A stretch of DNA of 64,000 bases from positions 6,858,287 to 6,922,286 of the forward strand of contig OU696578.1 in assembly GCA_916048095.2 (NCBI GenBank), in the 5' to 3' direction. The position numbers and the translations under genes were made by a program. Of this stretch, positions 46,340 through 57,265 are shown piece after piece. Positions within the stretch are counted from its first letter, which is position 1. Every line of letters begins with the position of its first letter. The notes under the pieces are model-generated. The model worked only from the letters and a program-made list of their open reading frames with translations, ran no database searches and was not told the origin of the DNA. The DNA comes from Sacculina carcini (Eukaryota > Arthropoda > Thecostraca > Sacculinidae).

Positions 46340-47330
46340 CTCACCCTAGAGAAGATGCAGGAAGTATCTTAATCGACTGGCGCTGTATTCCATACAGACG
46401 ACTCAGTTGACAAAGTTGGTGGAGTCGCAGGTGCTGCAGCTATTAGTGATGGTGCTGAGCTGAAATTGAGTCTGCCAGAACATAGGTTCCCAAACTGGGG
46501 TCCCCGGACCCCTGGGGGTCCCTGAGAAGGTCCTAGGGGGTCCGCTACTTCTCCCGTCAACCTTAGGAGAGAGGATAGAAGGTACCCGTTTTCTTTCACT
46601 TTGGTGACATCAAACCCCGCATTGATCAACTATGTAGGAACCATCAAGCTCATCCAGCCCACTGAACAAGATATGTTTGATAGCTTTTGTGTTTAATTCT
46701 GGACTTTTTTATGAAGGTATTTCGTTTATTCGGTTTTCTGTGGTGACAGTTCATTCTGTAATTATCTATCTATTGTGGCTGTTTCTACCTAATTTATTTT
46801 GTACTGAATTTAAAACGATAAAAAAAATATTGAAAATATTTCAAATGTTTATTTTAAGACTTTCTTCGTGTAGGAATATGCAAATAGTAAATTTACTGCA
46901 TTGTATTCATATAATGGGTACCTTGGTATGGTAATAGTAACTTCTGATTGGCTGGGGGTCCTCGGATGTGACTTAAATATCTGGGGGGTCCTTAGCATGG
47001 TAAAGTTTGGGAACCTCTGTGCCAAAACACTACGCCACTATGCAAACTGAGCTGGTCGCCATTCTTGCGCTGTGGTATGTCTGATGTCACAAAGCGATAA
47101 CAGTAGTAATATGCACCGACTTGAAATCAGCAATGCAAGCGAAACACTCTTATAGGTACTATTGATAGTTCAGGATTGTCCAAAGTATTTTTCTTCTCAC
47201 AAGAACTGAGAGTGGGGCATACATTCATGAAATTCTTCCGAATTCGTAGTCAAATCTGCATCCGAGGAAATGAAATGGCGTATGCAGCTGCCAGACAAAC
47301 TGCCGCAACATCACAGGTGGTCATGCATAT
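46340..47330 (+). mobile_element. LINE RNase H relic, split by MITE
   Basis: Frames around 46376-46480 read TGAVFHTDDSVDKVGGVAGA and LKLSLPE. After the MITE (47030 on) come HYATMQTELVAILAL, TVVICTDLKSAMQA and IRGNEMAYAAARQTAATSQ. These correspond to the RNase H of I-group LINEs (TDGS, E, D.KSA, GNE.AD). Several stops and a shift are present; no reverse transcriptase was found beside it. Confidence 0.6.
46481..47019. mobile_element. hAT-type MITE with 8-bp TSD
   Basis: The ends CATAGGTTCCCAAACTGGGG and AAAGTTTGGGAACCTCTG are inverted repeats. The flanks TGCCAGAA (46473-46480) and TGCCAAAA (47020-47027) match at seven of eight positions. It interrupts the RNase H relic described separately. 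The interior is AT-rich without coding sequence. Confidence 0.8.
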
Positions 47331-48153
47331 GCTACCAAGCTTAGCTGTCGTCAAACTGAATGTATATTATCTCTCACCGCTCACAATCACCTGGAGGGTG
47401 TGAATACATAATCATTGCTCGCATTGTGTTATATTGCATCTTATGTGGTTATTGTCATTAATTCTATATTGCGCTTAATTGTATGTGATGTTCACTGTAG
47501 TGTTATATTACCATCACTGTCTCCAATCGTGGATGCATGACATGTTTTGCACTAAGTGCAAGTATCCACATTCAATGTGCGTTTATGTCAGTATCGGACA
47601 ACTTATTGTCTACGCAGACAATGAGCGCGCTCACCGGAACATTTCGAAACATTTGCATTTCTACGAAACAATCATGCATGTCCTTTCAAGGATAATCTGT
47701 TTAGCGAGTTTCCCCGCATATTCATATTTCTAAAGAGTCGATTCTAAAAGAATTGTGTCTTGGCGAATTCTACGCCCGCATCTAGTCTTAATAATGACTG
47801 AGCGAATTTATATGCGAGCTAGCGCATCCGATGTCGTCGAGGCGCGCATATCGCAGTCAATTTGGTGGAGCGATGTCTTCCAACAACATCACAAATTCAA
47901 CGGCCATATATACATGATATGTGTGTATATATGTTTGTGTGTGGTATGTTGATTTGGGTTTTGTGGGCGATTATTGATCTTTTACCTACAAATGTGTGGT
48001 TTGTATGTGTAGGTGTGTTATGTGTGTCACACACACGTGTGTGTCTGTGTATGTTTACCAAGGTCATTTGTTGATGCATTATTTATTGTATGTATGACTG
48101 CATATTGCTTTGACTGTATGCATGTCTCTGCGTATATATGTATGTGTGTGCAT
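47331..48153. other. Intergenic, no feature
   Basis: No recognised coding or repeat structure apart from short GT runs near 48010-48045. Confidence 0.4.
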
Positions 48154-49521
48154 CAAGGACTAATATATATTATACGAGTTGCGTAATGAGTAATGCGAAT
48201 ATGCCAACATAAACATTATTTATTTTCATAAGCTTACAAAACCTTGTCTCCTTCAAAATAATTGCCTCCCACATCTACACACTTTTTCATGCGTCTCTGC
48301 CATTCCTTGACCCCCTCAAAGTTCTTCTCCTGTAATCCCTTCAGGTAACTTTGTGATGCCTCTTTCAGCTCCTCTTTTGACTGAAATCTTGTTCCCCTGA
48401 GGCTGTCTTTCATAGGTGGGAACATGAAAAAGTCGAAAGGAGCTAGGTCAGGGCTGTAGGGTGGGTGTTGTATCACTTTAATTCCCCTGTCGGCCATCCA
48501 AATGGTCACCAGGGTTGACTTGTGGCATGGAGCATTGTCCTGGTGGAACCGGCACTGACCACTCATCCACTGCTGAGGCCTCTTCTTCCTCATCTTCTAT
48601 CTGAACGTTCTCAGAACAGTAATATAATATTCCTTATTGACAGACTGACCCTGAGGAACCCATTCGATCTGAGTGAGCCCCTGGAAGTCAAAGAAAGGAA
48701 TGACCATGACCTTCTCTTGTGACTTGCTCATCTTTGCCTTTTTGGGCCTGGGAGAGTTTGCGTGATTCCACTGAGCATTCTGTCGTTTGCTCTCAGGGTC
48801 ATAGGTGAACACCCAACTCTCATCACAAGTCACTATCTTATTCAGGAAAGCTGGATCGGCCTTTATCATCTCGAGAATGTCAGTGCAACATTCCACACGA
48901 AACCGCTTCTGATCTTCAGACAGAATCTTTGGCACAAACTTGGCACAGACTTTGTGAAGCTTCAGATCTTCGGTCAGAACTGTCTCTACTATGCCAGTAC
49001 TAATGCCAACAGCTTCAGATATCATCCTCACAGATATTCGACGGTCTTGCATCACCAACATTTGCACTTCCTCAATGTTTTCCTCCTTGCGTGCAGTTTT
49101 TGGTGCTCCACTTCTGGGTTCATCTTCAACTTGTTCATTTCCCTCAGAATATCTGTAGAAATATCTGTAACCACCGGTAGAAACTTTCTTGGCTCATCCC
49201 CATAGGCTTCGTTAAACAATCCAGTAACTTCTTGTTTTGTTATGTTAAGTTTAACACAAATTTTGATGCTGTAACGTTGCTCCATGTTTCCTTGCATCGT
49301 GACACGTGCTCGTATATCGGCAAACCGGATCAAACTGGTTCCACCTCAATCACCACGACGCTCAAACCTGCTAACATGGAAAGTTGCCAGTTAGTAATTG
49401 CGTAGAATATATGCATGTGTACTTCTCCATGAAAAAGTATTTTGATCGTACCATATTTAATGTCTCTCCTGATATTTTCTCATTACTTATTGAACGTACC
49501 TCGTATAATAGTAGTCCTAGG
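48154..49521. repeat. CAAGGACTA palindrome split by mariner
   Basis: CAAGGACTA at 48154-48162 and TAGTAGTCCTAGG at 49509-49521 directly flank the mariner. Without the mariner and one TA they would form a ~33-bp palindrome like those at 6705-6738 and 59420-59451. Confidence 0.55.
48173..49505 (-). mobile_element. Mariner transposon, decayed
   Basis: The ends TACGAGTTGCGT (left) and its partner TACGAGGTACGTTCAATAAG (right, inward) are inverted repeats flanked by TA (48171-48172 and 49506-49507). On the minus strand the transposase starts at MEQRYSIKICVKLN near 49285. It continues in 48597-49067 (VCAKFVPKILSEDQK, VTCDESWVFTYDP) and 48234-48593 (RFHQDNAPCHKSTL, YSPDLAPFDFF). By count, 34 residues separate the last two Asp residues, the mariner DD34D signature. 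Two frame breaks separate the parts. Confidence 0.9.
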
Positions 49522-49913
49522 TAATATTTGTTTTTGTTTGGCTTCACTTTGTTACGAAATCTACTCTATATTGGTAACGTAGCATTTGTGTTCCAGTGCA
49601 GTGACTCTCAAACCAGTGCTAATGGGAAGAATATCGTTTGTCGTGGGTTGTGGCAATTCTTGTAGATTTTTCGTGACCAGCTGGTATTAGAAGTGTGAAT
49701 GTAAGATCTGAATATGTACGTGCTGTTATATCTGTCATTGAACAAGCCGAACAACCTTTCCTTGCCTGCTTTGTCTTGACATGTTTGATAATCACTGGTT
49801 GTGATTGTGATTTTTAATTCGCTTCCACAACACGTTGGAGCAATTCCGTATCCCCCAGGTATATAGGGTGATTGAAAATTACGCCCGTTTTAATGCCAAA
49901 CCAAGTGGATTAA

Positions 49914-50605
49914 GCCGTGGTTACATGAGGCCGATTGTCCAAGCCAACTGTTGGCTTGCAGCGGGCAATCGTTGACTGGGCCAACAGTTGGCTTGGCCAA
50001 CAATTGGCTTGCGAGTGTTCACACGAGACCAGTAATTGTCCAAGCCAATAGATGTGGTGCGGAGTACATCGGTGTGATCTATTTAGCTCTCCTGACTATA
50101 CCATTTCAGTTTTATTTAATCCAGGTGTATTCTTGAATGTACAGATCATAAATACATTGTGATCATATAATATACAGATGTTCTACAGCTTTTATATCCT
50201 TTTACCTATATATCAATTTATCAAATTTTAATCTAGTAATGTATCAAACATTAAAATAAATTATAAAACTATTATTTTTCAAAGTCAACCTCATCATGAT
50301 AAAATTGCCACAATAAGACGAACACAAAGACAAACAACACATCACAGGCTCTCAAACTGAGTTGAATTTACTACACGCGTTGCGTCAGCACCATGTGGTA
50401 AAAACGGAGGATCTAGTATTTGCCTTGCGCGAGAATTCTATCATCATCAGCGTGACAGTGCGCGTTCATCACACGGCAACGTAGCACCCACTTGAGGCAA
50501 GCGGCTGAAATTCAGGCCAATTGGCTTGAAAAGTTCAACATGTTCAACTTCGGTTTTCGGGACAATTGTTGGCCAAGCCAACAATTGACCGCTTGTGACC
50601 ACGGC
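49914..50605. mobile_element. TTAA-flanked MITE
   Basis: Inverted ends GCCGTGGTTACATGAGGCCG and its partner GCCGTGGTCACAAGCGGTCA are flanked by TTAA on both sides (49910-49913; 50606-50609). Near both ends lie palindromic GCCAAC..GTTGGC units (for example 49933-49952 and around 49979-50010). No transposase. TTAA flanks suggest piggyBac; a 3-bp TAA target (Harbinger) is possible. Confidence 0.75.
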
Positions 50606-51169
50606 TTAAATGTAGGATTTTTGAAAGTAAAAGAAGTGTGATATGATTGATAAAGAATATATTGAACAATAACACGCAAAAAGGATTGTTTTGGACACAA
50701 AATATAGTCTGATTCACACACACATATTTGCTGATCGTCGATAGCCAAGCAGGGTTCGCAACTGATCATTCACCTAGCGGAACACTGTTTCACAAGAATT
50801 GGCATCGATTGCCGAAATCTCCCTCTTGATATCGTCCTTCAGCTCCTCAATGTTTGTCGGATTTCTTTCCTCCCAAAGGAAAACAGTCACATGGGCTAAG
50901 CTCGAGGGATATTGGCGGCAATTTGGTGGGGCCACGACGACCAATTCATCTTCCGCCGAAGTTTCTTTGGATCAGACTAGGTTTTGTATTCGAAATTTTC
51001 CCTTCTTCGCATGTTTTTGTTGAATATATTCATCATCCTTAATATGCTTTCTTTCCTTAATATGCTTCTTTTACTTATTCTATTTCTTTATGTTTGTTTA
51101 TCCGCGTCTATGTGTGTGTGTTCGTATGTATATACGTGTTTATCCGTCTGTGTGTCTATTTTCTACCAG
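50606..51169. other. Sequence before first MTMR coding exon
   Basis: A stretch at about 50790-50990 (LPLDIVLQLLNVCRISFLPK-like on the plus strand) has the look of a transposase C-terminus but is too broken to assign. From 51000 the sequence is T-rich, ending in the acceptor TATTTTCTACCAG. Confidence 0.35.
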
Positions 51170-52275
51170 ATGCACGTGGACCAGTGCGACATATCGTGCA
51201 ATGGCCAAGTCGATATGGCGTCACAGCTGCCGCCGTCATCCGATATGACGTCACATGCACGCACGGCGCAGCTGAATGCCGGTGCTGGTATGCAAACATC
51301 TGTCGGCTGTTGCCAGTCGTCGGCGCTCGGCTGTCCGACAGCCTGTGCCACGTCCACTGCCACTCTCTCTGTAACAACCGTCGATCGATATGCCGCAACA
51401 TCGGTGACCACGGTCACATATTCGCAGGACGACACCGGCGATGTGGCGTCCGACTTGGACGACACGGACGCCGTCGCCGTGTCCTATTGCCGGCAACGCT
51501 TTCCGCCGCCATCCGACGCGTATCAACTGGCGCCGCACACGCTGCAGCCGTCCGGCTGTCACCCATACCCGTACCAGTACTCGTACTCTGCCGTCGCCTC
51601 CGCTGTTACACGCACTGCCGGCGCGACTTCAGCGGCCGCGTCGGTTTTGTCGGCCATCGGCGCTGCTAGTGGCGAGAATCGAACGTCACCGATACCACCA
51701 CCTTCTCCATCGGCTCCCCTACCGCTGTCGCCGTCGCATTCTGCATCAAAACAAGATACGCTTGCATCGGCAACATGCCATTATTCAGCATCATCATCTA
51801 CGCCAGCATCGACTGCGGCAGTTGTTGATGGTAAATTGACGACACAGCGGCTGGCACCGCCGCCTCTGCCGTTCACGGTGCTGCACGGCGAGCATCCACT
51901 GTTTGCCGGTCCCTTGGCCGACGGCATGCTCTTTGCCACCAGCTATCGGCTGTATCTTCAGCCGGCGTCGACAACCGCCAACTCGGCCGCCTCAGCTGCC
52001 ACTTCTCAGCTGTCAGCTTCGTTAACAACAACAGCATCAGCAGCAAGGGCAACAGCAACACCGACGGCAGCCGTGCTGGCGGATGACAGCCGTGGCGGCT
52101 GCGGCGGTGGATTTGCCATGCAGCGCGATGGTGGCGCGCCGGCCGCCATCCAGGAGTCATTGATCGCGGGCGGTGCTGGTGGGGGATTCAGTGTACCGCG
52201 TTCTCTGATCGAGAGCGTCGAGATGCGCGACATGTTCGCCATGCAGCTGCTGTGCAAGGACGGCCGCACGTTCAG
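51170..52275 (+). CDS. MTMR3/4: MTMR3/4-like phosphatase, PH-GRAM exon
   Basis: This is the first visible coding exon of a myotubularin-related PI3P/PI(3,5)P2 3-phosphatase. Counting from ATG 51170 (which directly follows a CAG acceptor, so it may or may not be the initiator), residues 1-230 are Ser/Ala/Thr-rich and unlike vertebrate MTMR3. LPFTVLHGEHPLFAGPLADG and YRLYLQ (residues ~232-264) form the first half of the GRAM fold. About 75 residues of Ala/Thr/Ser/Gly-rich sequence follow. The fold resumes with SVPRSLIESVEMRDMFAMQL and CKDGRTF; vertebrate MTMR3 has NVPLQLIESVECRDIFQLHL here without the insertion. The donor is TTCAG|GTTGGT, phase 2. The product acts on endosomal and autophagic phosphoinositides. 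Confidence 0.88.
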
Positions 52276-52387
52276 GTTGGTTTGTATGTTTGTGTGTGTG
52301 TGTATGTTTGTGTTAATACTGTTTGTGTATAAGTGCGAGTGTTTTTTCGTTTGTGTCAGTTTTTGTTTTTTTCAGTGTATGTTGTGC

Positions 52388-52420
<33 letters not shown>

Positions 52421-52632
52421 ATCGTGTGTGTCATCGTGTGTGTATCATCGTGTGTGTTTGTGTCTACTTACCTATTTTTACTCGCCTATTTGTGTATCAC
52501 AGATGAGCTGTGATTGTGCTGTCCTCCAACCAGCCCTCTAACCTATCTTACCTAAAATTCCCAGTATTTCACACTATCCAATCTCTCTTTAAACTTTCCT
52601 ATGCTGTTATCTCCTACAATATCCCCCTAACT

Positions 52633-52968
52633 CAGTGGTTCCCAACCTGGGGGTAAATTACCCCCTGGGGGTAATTTAGCAATTGTTCGGGGGTAATGTA
52701 GGGGTGACAGGAAAATGCTAAGAATTCTGAAATTCAAGAAAACATTGCGGTACCTTGTATTGGGATTAATGATAACTTAGCATATTATGTTTATTGTTTG
52801 CATTGTGTGGATATTGTATTGCTCATATGGCGTGTTATATATAGTTGTGTGTGCACGCGTGCGTGTGTGTGTGAATGCTTACAGTAACATGTACAGTAAC
52901 AAAGGGGTAACATGCTTAATATGGGATGCTAAATTGTGTAACAAGCTGAAAAAGGTTGGGAACCACTG
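52633..52968. mobile_element. hAT-type MITE with perfect 8-bp TSD
   Basis: The ends CAGTGGTTCCCAACCTGGGG and AAAAGGTTGGGAACCACTG are inverted repeats. CCCTAACT flanks both sides exactly (52625-52632; 52969-52976). It lies in the first visible intron of the MTMR gene and has no coding sequence. Confidence 0.92.
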
Positions 52969-53414
52969 CCCTAACTGATTCCAGACATCAACACACCTAT
53001 ATGGTAAACTATACTTATATATGGTAAACTATACTTCTATATGGTAAATTATACTTAACCATGACTCCGCTTGTCTGGATTATCCTAAACTATACAATTC
53101 ACCCTATCAAGATTTTGCATGTCCCTTCTATGCCTAAAACATTTATCAAATCGCTTCTTAGCCTGCGTTTTTCTAAAGATGACAAACAAGTCTTGATGGC
53201 AACACATACTATCAACCATTTTGGTTGCTGCCATCCGATTTTTGCCCATTCACTCTTGTTCTTTGTTTTATCAGAGAACCACACCACCAATGTATATTCT
53301 AGCTAGGGCCTAATGATATTACAAACTTCCTTTTTAGCATGTCCTTATCTAGGTATCTAAATGTGTTTATATTATTCCTTACCGCTATATGCTAGTGCTG
53401 CAATTTTTCCAATA

Positions 53415-54420
53415 TGTTTATCGGGGCCAAATATTTTTTACAAATATTCCTAATTTTTCGTCCTTAACTTTCCTTAAATTAGGTTTCCTTAACTTATAGT
53501 TGTTCGAAGGCCTGTCTGCATTTTCGCCAATCTCCATAACATGAAACTTACCCACATTAAATTGCATACCCCATGCCCCACTCCATTCCTCTATCCTACC
53601 CAAATCCTGATGTAGCTCCTTACAACTATTTTGACATGTGATGACCTGTATTATCTTGGCATCTTCGGCAAACAAGCTCATGTAGCTGTTCCTCCCTCTA
53701 GACCAGGGGTTCTTAACCTTTTGATGGTTCCATACCCCTAATAGATTATTGAATATGGTCCCATACCCCCTTTATTTGACTGTTCAAATAATTATCACCA
53801 ATCCTATTATTTGCTAGTATGTCTTCCAGATCCACGAGTATTTAAATCGCTTGAATTTACTGTACTATTAGGACAAAACATAATTGATAATTTTATTTTT
53901 CATAAACCATTGATAATGTATACCAATATCCAGAATTATATTCCCATACCCCCGGTCTTTTGTTCCCATACCTCCAAGGGGTATGAATACCCCCGGTTAA
54001 GAACCTCTGCTCTAGACATATCATCAATGTTTACCAAGAACATTATTGGTTCTAACACGGATCCCTCGGGCACCCCACTCGTTACTTAACCCCACTCAGA
54101 CACTTTCTCACCACCGTCCTAATCCTCTTATGATACAACTAATTCCTAACTCATTCCAACAATACACTCAATTTTCATCTGTTTTCTCAATTTTCGAGCT
54201 TCTATACCTGTCTCTTATGTGACACCTTTTTAATACTTTCCTTTAAATCTAAATACACGCAACACACCCACCCCTTTCTCTCCGGTACCACATATATCAC
54301 CCTCGTATAAAAACTAAGCAGGTTTGTGACGCACGACTTTCCTAAGGTCATACTGATTATTTCTAAGCATATTGTTTTCCTCAAAGAACTCAAGCCACTT
54401 ATCTTAAGCAAGCGTGTGTG
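53415..54420 (-). mobile_element. LINE reverse transcriptase relic
   Basis: On the minus strand a fragment near 54202-54411 reads SCVTNLLSFYTRVI and GWVCCVYLDLKESIKKVSHK. Next come VTSGVPEGSVLEPIMFLVNI (54030-54090) and MSLFAEDAKIIQVITCQNSC, with AWGMQFNVGKFHVMEIG (53418-53681). These are RT palm motifs of a CR1-like LINE, with the catalytic box changed to FAED. A hAT MITE (53704-54009) splits it. Dead and 5'-truncated. Confidence 0.75.
53704..54009. mobile_element. hAT-type MITE with perfect 8-bp TSD
   Basis: The ends CAGGGGTTCTTAACCTTTTG and CCCGGTTAAGAACCTCTG are inverted repeats. CTCTAGAC flanks both sides (53696-53703; 54010-54017). Removing it and one duplicate restores the RT reading frame of the surrounding LINE, which shows insertion into an older copy. 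Confidence 0.92.
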
Positions 54421-54422
54421 TA

Positions 54423-54455
<33 letters not shown>

Positions 54456-55564
54456 TAGTCTATCTGTGGGTTAGTGTCGTTGTGTGTATTTATGTCCTGA
54501 CGCGGTCTTTATTGGACGAACTAATTGCTATCGTGCGGGTGATGATCGCAGTTATTTCAAAACCTGGCGAGGGTCGATTTTCTCGCGATTACCACAGAAA
54601 TTAGTAGTGTGGTATTTTGTTACAAATGCAAATTTTTCATCATATACTCATAAGAATCCAAAGTATTTCTTTTTACCTGAGGTAAGTATCAATGCAGCAT
54701 TTTGAAACCTTGTTTTTAGCGCAAATTTTGCCATTTTGATTTTTGAGAGTAACTATGTGGGTTCAGTACATATTTGGAACCTTTGGAAACATTTCATCAT
54801 ACTAATGATTATCATCTTAAAGTTGTACAAAGCAGCATATATTCATGCATTGATAACACAAACTCGATTAATATGTATTTGGAAAGTGTGTAATAATCAA
54901 ATGTAAAATGTATTTGGAAAGCGTGTAATCATCAAATGTAAAATGTATTTGGAAAGCGTGTAAGTGTCCGTGTGTCGTGCAATGCATCGTGTGTGTACAT
55001 GCGCCCATACACATAACAAACAACCAACGCAAACAAAACATACAGAGAACCAGCGATGTATATTCGACGACTTCACAAAACCTGATTCAACAACCGAATT
55101 TGAATAATCGCCTCAACATACCCCAAGCTAAAAAGATTTACGTCACTAAGCTGGCAATCACCTTTTGTCGAAATAATTCTACGAAATACAGATTGCCCTT
55201 CAAATAGCAGGCTCGAAGGGGCCGAAGTTCCGCTATTTAGAGGTCACCGCTATCCGGAGGTGTGCCCTGCAGCAATGTGAAACTTTTCTGTCATGAATCG
55301 TTACTTTTCCACTGAAATCTTTATTATTTATTATTTATGAATAATTATATCGAATATAGCAATGAAATCAAACAGCTGAACACCAGAAACGGCAGCGGCG
55401 CCCTGTCCAATAATTTGGTCAATAGAATAATTTCAACCAAACAATCGGCGGTGGCTTAATTAATGATTAGGCGACTCCATCAAGACGTGTAGCACGGAGA
55501 GAGGTGCGTTACATGCACCGCACACAGGCTTTGGTTGTTCATGAAGTAGGTGGTTGTGAGTCCC

Positions 55565-55600
<36 letters not shown>
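54421..55600. other. MTMR intron with small repeats
   Basis: Contains a ~34-bp minisatellite (about 54872-54963; ATGTATTTGGAAAG.GTGTAA three times), a (TG)n run near 54427-54453, and a block at 55229-55330 related to 11195-11290 (CGCTATTTAGAGG, GAGGTGTG.CCTGCAGCAA). An (AT)n run at 55568-55600 leads into the mariner. No exon. Confidence 0.55.
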
Positions 55601-55602
<2 letters not shown>

Positions 55603-56914
55603 GAGGGAGAGTAAAAAATTATACGCACTTTTGGTTTTTCAATGTATTTACACAAAAGCAGGACATAAGCAAGTACATTATTTTTCTACATAGTATCCTT
55701 GTTTTTCGATGCACTTGGTCCAGCGGTCCACAAGCTTGCGTATTTCCTCCGAGAAGAAGGTTTGGGGCTGGTCATGCAACCATTTATGCACCGCCTCTTT
55801 CACATCTTCATCCGTAGAAAATCGCCGTCCTCGTAAACCATCATTGAGCGGTCCACATATATGGTAGTCGGAAGGGGCGAGATCTGGGTTGCAGGCAGGG
55901 TGTTCCAGCACCTCAAAACCCAATTGGTTAATGGTTTCAACAGTATTGGCGGCTCTGTGTGGGCGTGCATTGTCATGCAACAACAACACATTCTTCGACA
56001 ATATGCTTCGGCGTTTGGTGCGAATTGCTGGCTTCAGTGTGTTGGCCAGCAAAGCACTGTACCTTGCACTGTTGATGGTGCACCCATTTTCCAGGTAGTA
56101 TTCCAGTATAGGTCCTTTTGAGTCCCAAAAAAGGGTTAGCATCACCTTTCCTGTAGAAGCCTGAGTCTTGAATTTCTTCGTCGCTGGCGAGCCAGGATGC
56201 TTCCACTCCATACTCTGTCTTATGGATTCTGGCTCATAATGATGCACCCACGTTTCATCGCCTGTTACTATTCTGCTCAAAAATCTCTCACCATCATTGT
56301 TGTAGCGATCGAGTAAACGCTGAGAGACCTCAAGACGCTTGCATTTGTGCTCTGCAGTAAGCTCCCTTGGCACCCATATCGCACAGACTTTATGGAAGCC
56401 GAGCTCATCGTGGATGAATTGAAAGGCAGAACCATGACTAATCTGCATAGAACAAGCCAACTCATCAATGATAACTCGCCGGTTCGCCATTACCATCTCT
56501 CGAGCTTGCTGAATCTTCTCATCAGTGATGGATGTCGATGGACGTCCTGCACCCTATTCGTGCGTCACGCTCGTCCGGCCACTTTTAAACTTCTCAATCC
56601 ACTCATACACACTTATACGCGGTAGTGCACTGTCCCCGTATTGTGCTAAAAACCTTCGATGAATTTCAGCCCCTGACACTCCTTCTGACCAGAGCAATCG
56701 GGTCACTGCTCTTTGTTCTTCCTTGGTGCATACTGCTAGTGGAGCGGCCATGTTTACACTGTCAAGACATAAGGCAAAATGACGCAATCAGACTCAAACT
56801 TTGATCACGTGACCACAGCAGTATCAACTATAAGCACGCATGCGCAGAACGCAGTGTAGCAATACTGAAAACATGTTATAGCGAAAGTGCGGATAATTTT
56901 TGACTCACCCTCGT
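55601..56914 (-). mobile_element. Mariner transposon, nearly intact
   Basis: Inverted ends ACGAGGGAGAGTAAAAAATT (left) and ACGAGGGTGAGTCAAAAATT (right, inward) are flanked by TA. The transposase gene fills the element and is broken by one in-frame stop only. It lies in the MTMR intron between the first two visible exons, antisense to the gene. Confidence 0.93.
55678..56751 (-). pseudogene. Mariner transposase, one in-frame stop
   Basis: A 357-residue frame starts at MAAPLAVCTKEEQRAVTRLL (56751). The N-terminal paired-type helix-turn-helix (IHRRFLAQYG, RISVYEWIEKFKSGRTSV) is followed by a single TAG codon at 56554-56556. The same frame then continues to 55678 with GRPS, VTGDETWVHHYEPES, LLHDNARPHRA and NPDLAPSDYHICG. 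Thirty-four residues separate the second and third catalytic Asp, so this is DD34D and all three are kept. The usual YSPDLAPSD is ACNPDLAPSD here. Apart from the stop it looks complete, so the copy is young; an independently active relative probably exists in the genome. Confidence 0.92.
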
Positions 56915-57030
56915 ATATATATATGTGTGTGTAGAGGGTGTTTAGTTTCTATTAATCCATATTCATGTATGTGAGTCTATGTTTGATTTGTATTTATGTG
57001 TGTGTATGTGCATGTGTGTGTGACGTGCAG

Positions 57031-57265
57031 AATCACTGCTTTGGACAGTGTTTCGGCGCAGTTTTGGCAGCGTCACATCAGTCGGCCGCTGTATGCGACC
57101 GCCGGCGACTCTTTCTGTTTTGCCTTTCACGCTTGGAGTGTTGAGTATGGTGCTGATGATATACACGCAATATTGGCGCCTCAACCAGCAGCCACGATAA
57201 CGCAGTTGGTTGAACAGCCGCGTGCCGAAGCTGCCGACGATAGCCAGCTGACCTTCAAATCCGAG
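57031..57265 (+). CDS. MTMR3/4: MTMR3/4-like phosphatase, exon 2 of those seen
   Basis: Joined to the previous exon (phase 2 plus one base gives Arg), it reads RITALDSVSAQFWQRHISRP and then LYATAGDSFCFAFHAWSVEY. This matches the end of the GRAM domain and the conserved linker of MTMR3/4 (IEDLFSFAYHAWCMEV). It goes on to QLTFKSE, equivalent to the F...EVERMGF entry. The acceptor is GTGACGTGCAG and the donor is GAG followed by GTCGGT, phase 0. The next exon continues with LVRLGFDIGGAWRVS, as in family members. The stretch GADDIHAILAPQPAATITQL is an extra, variable linker. The upstream intron is 4.76 kb and holds two MITEs, a LINE relic and a mariner. Confidence 0.9.
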
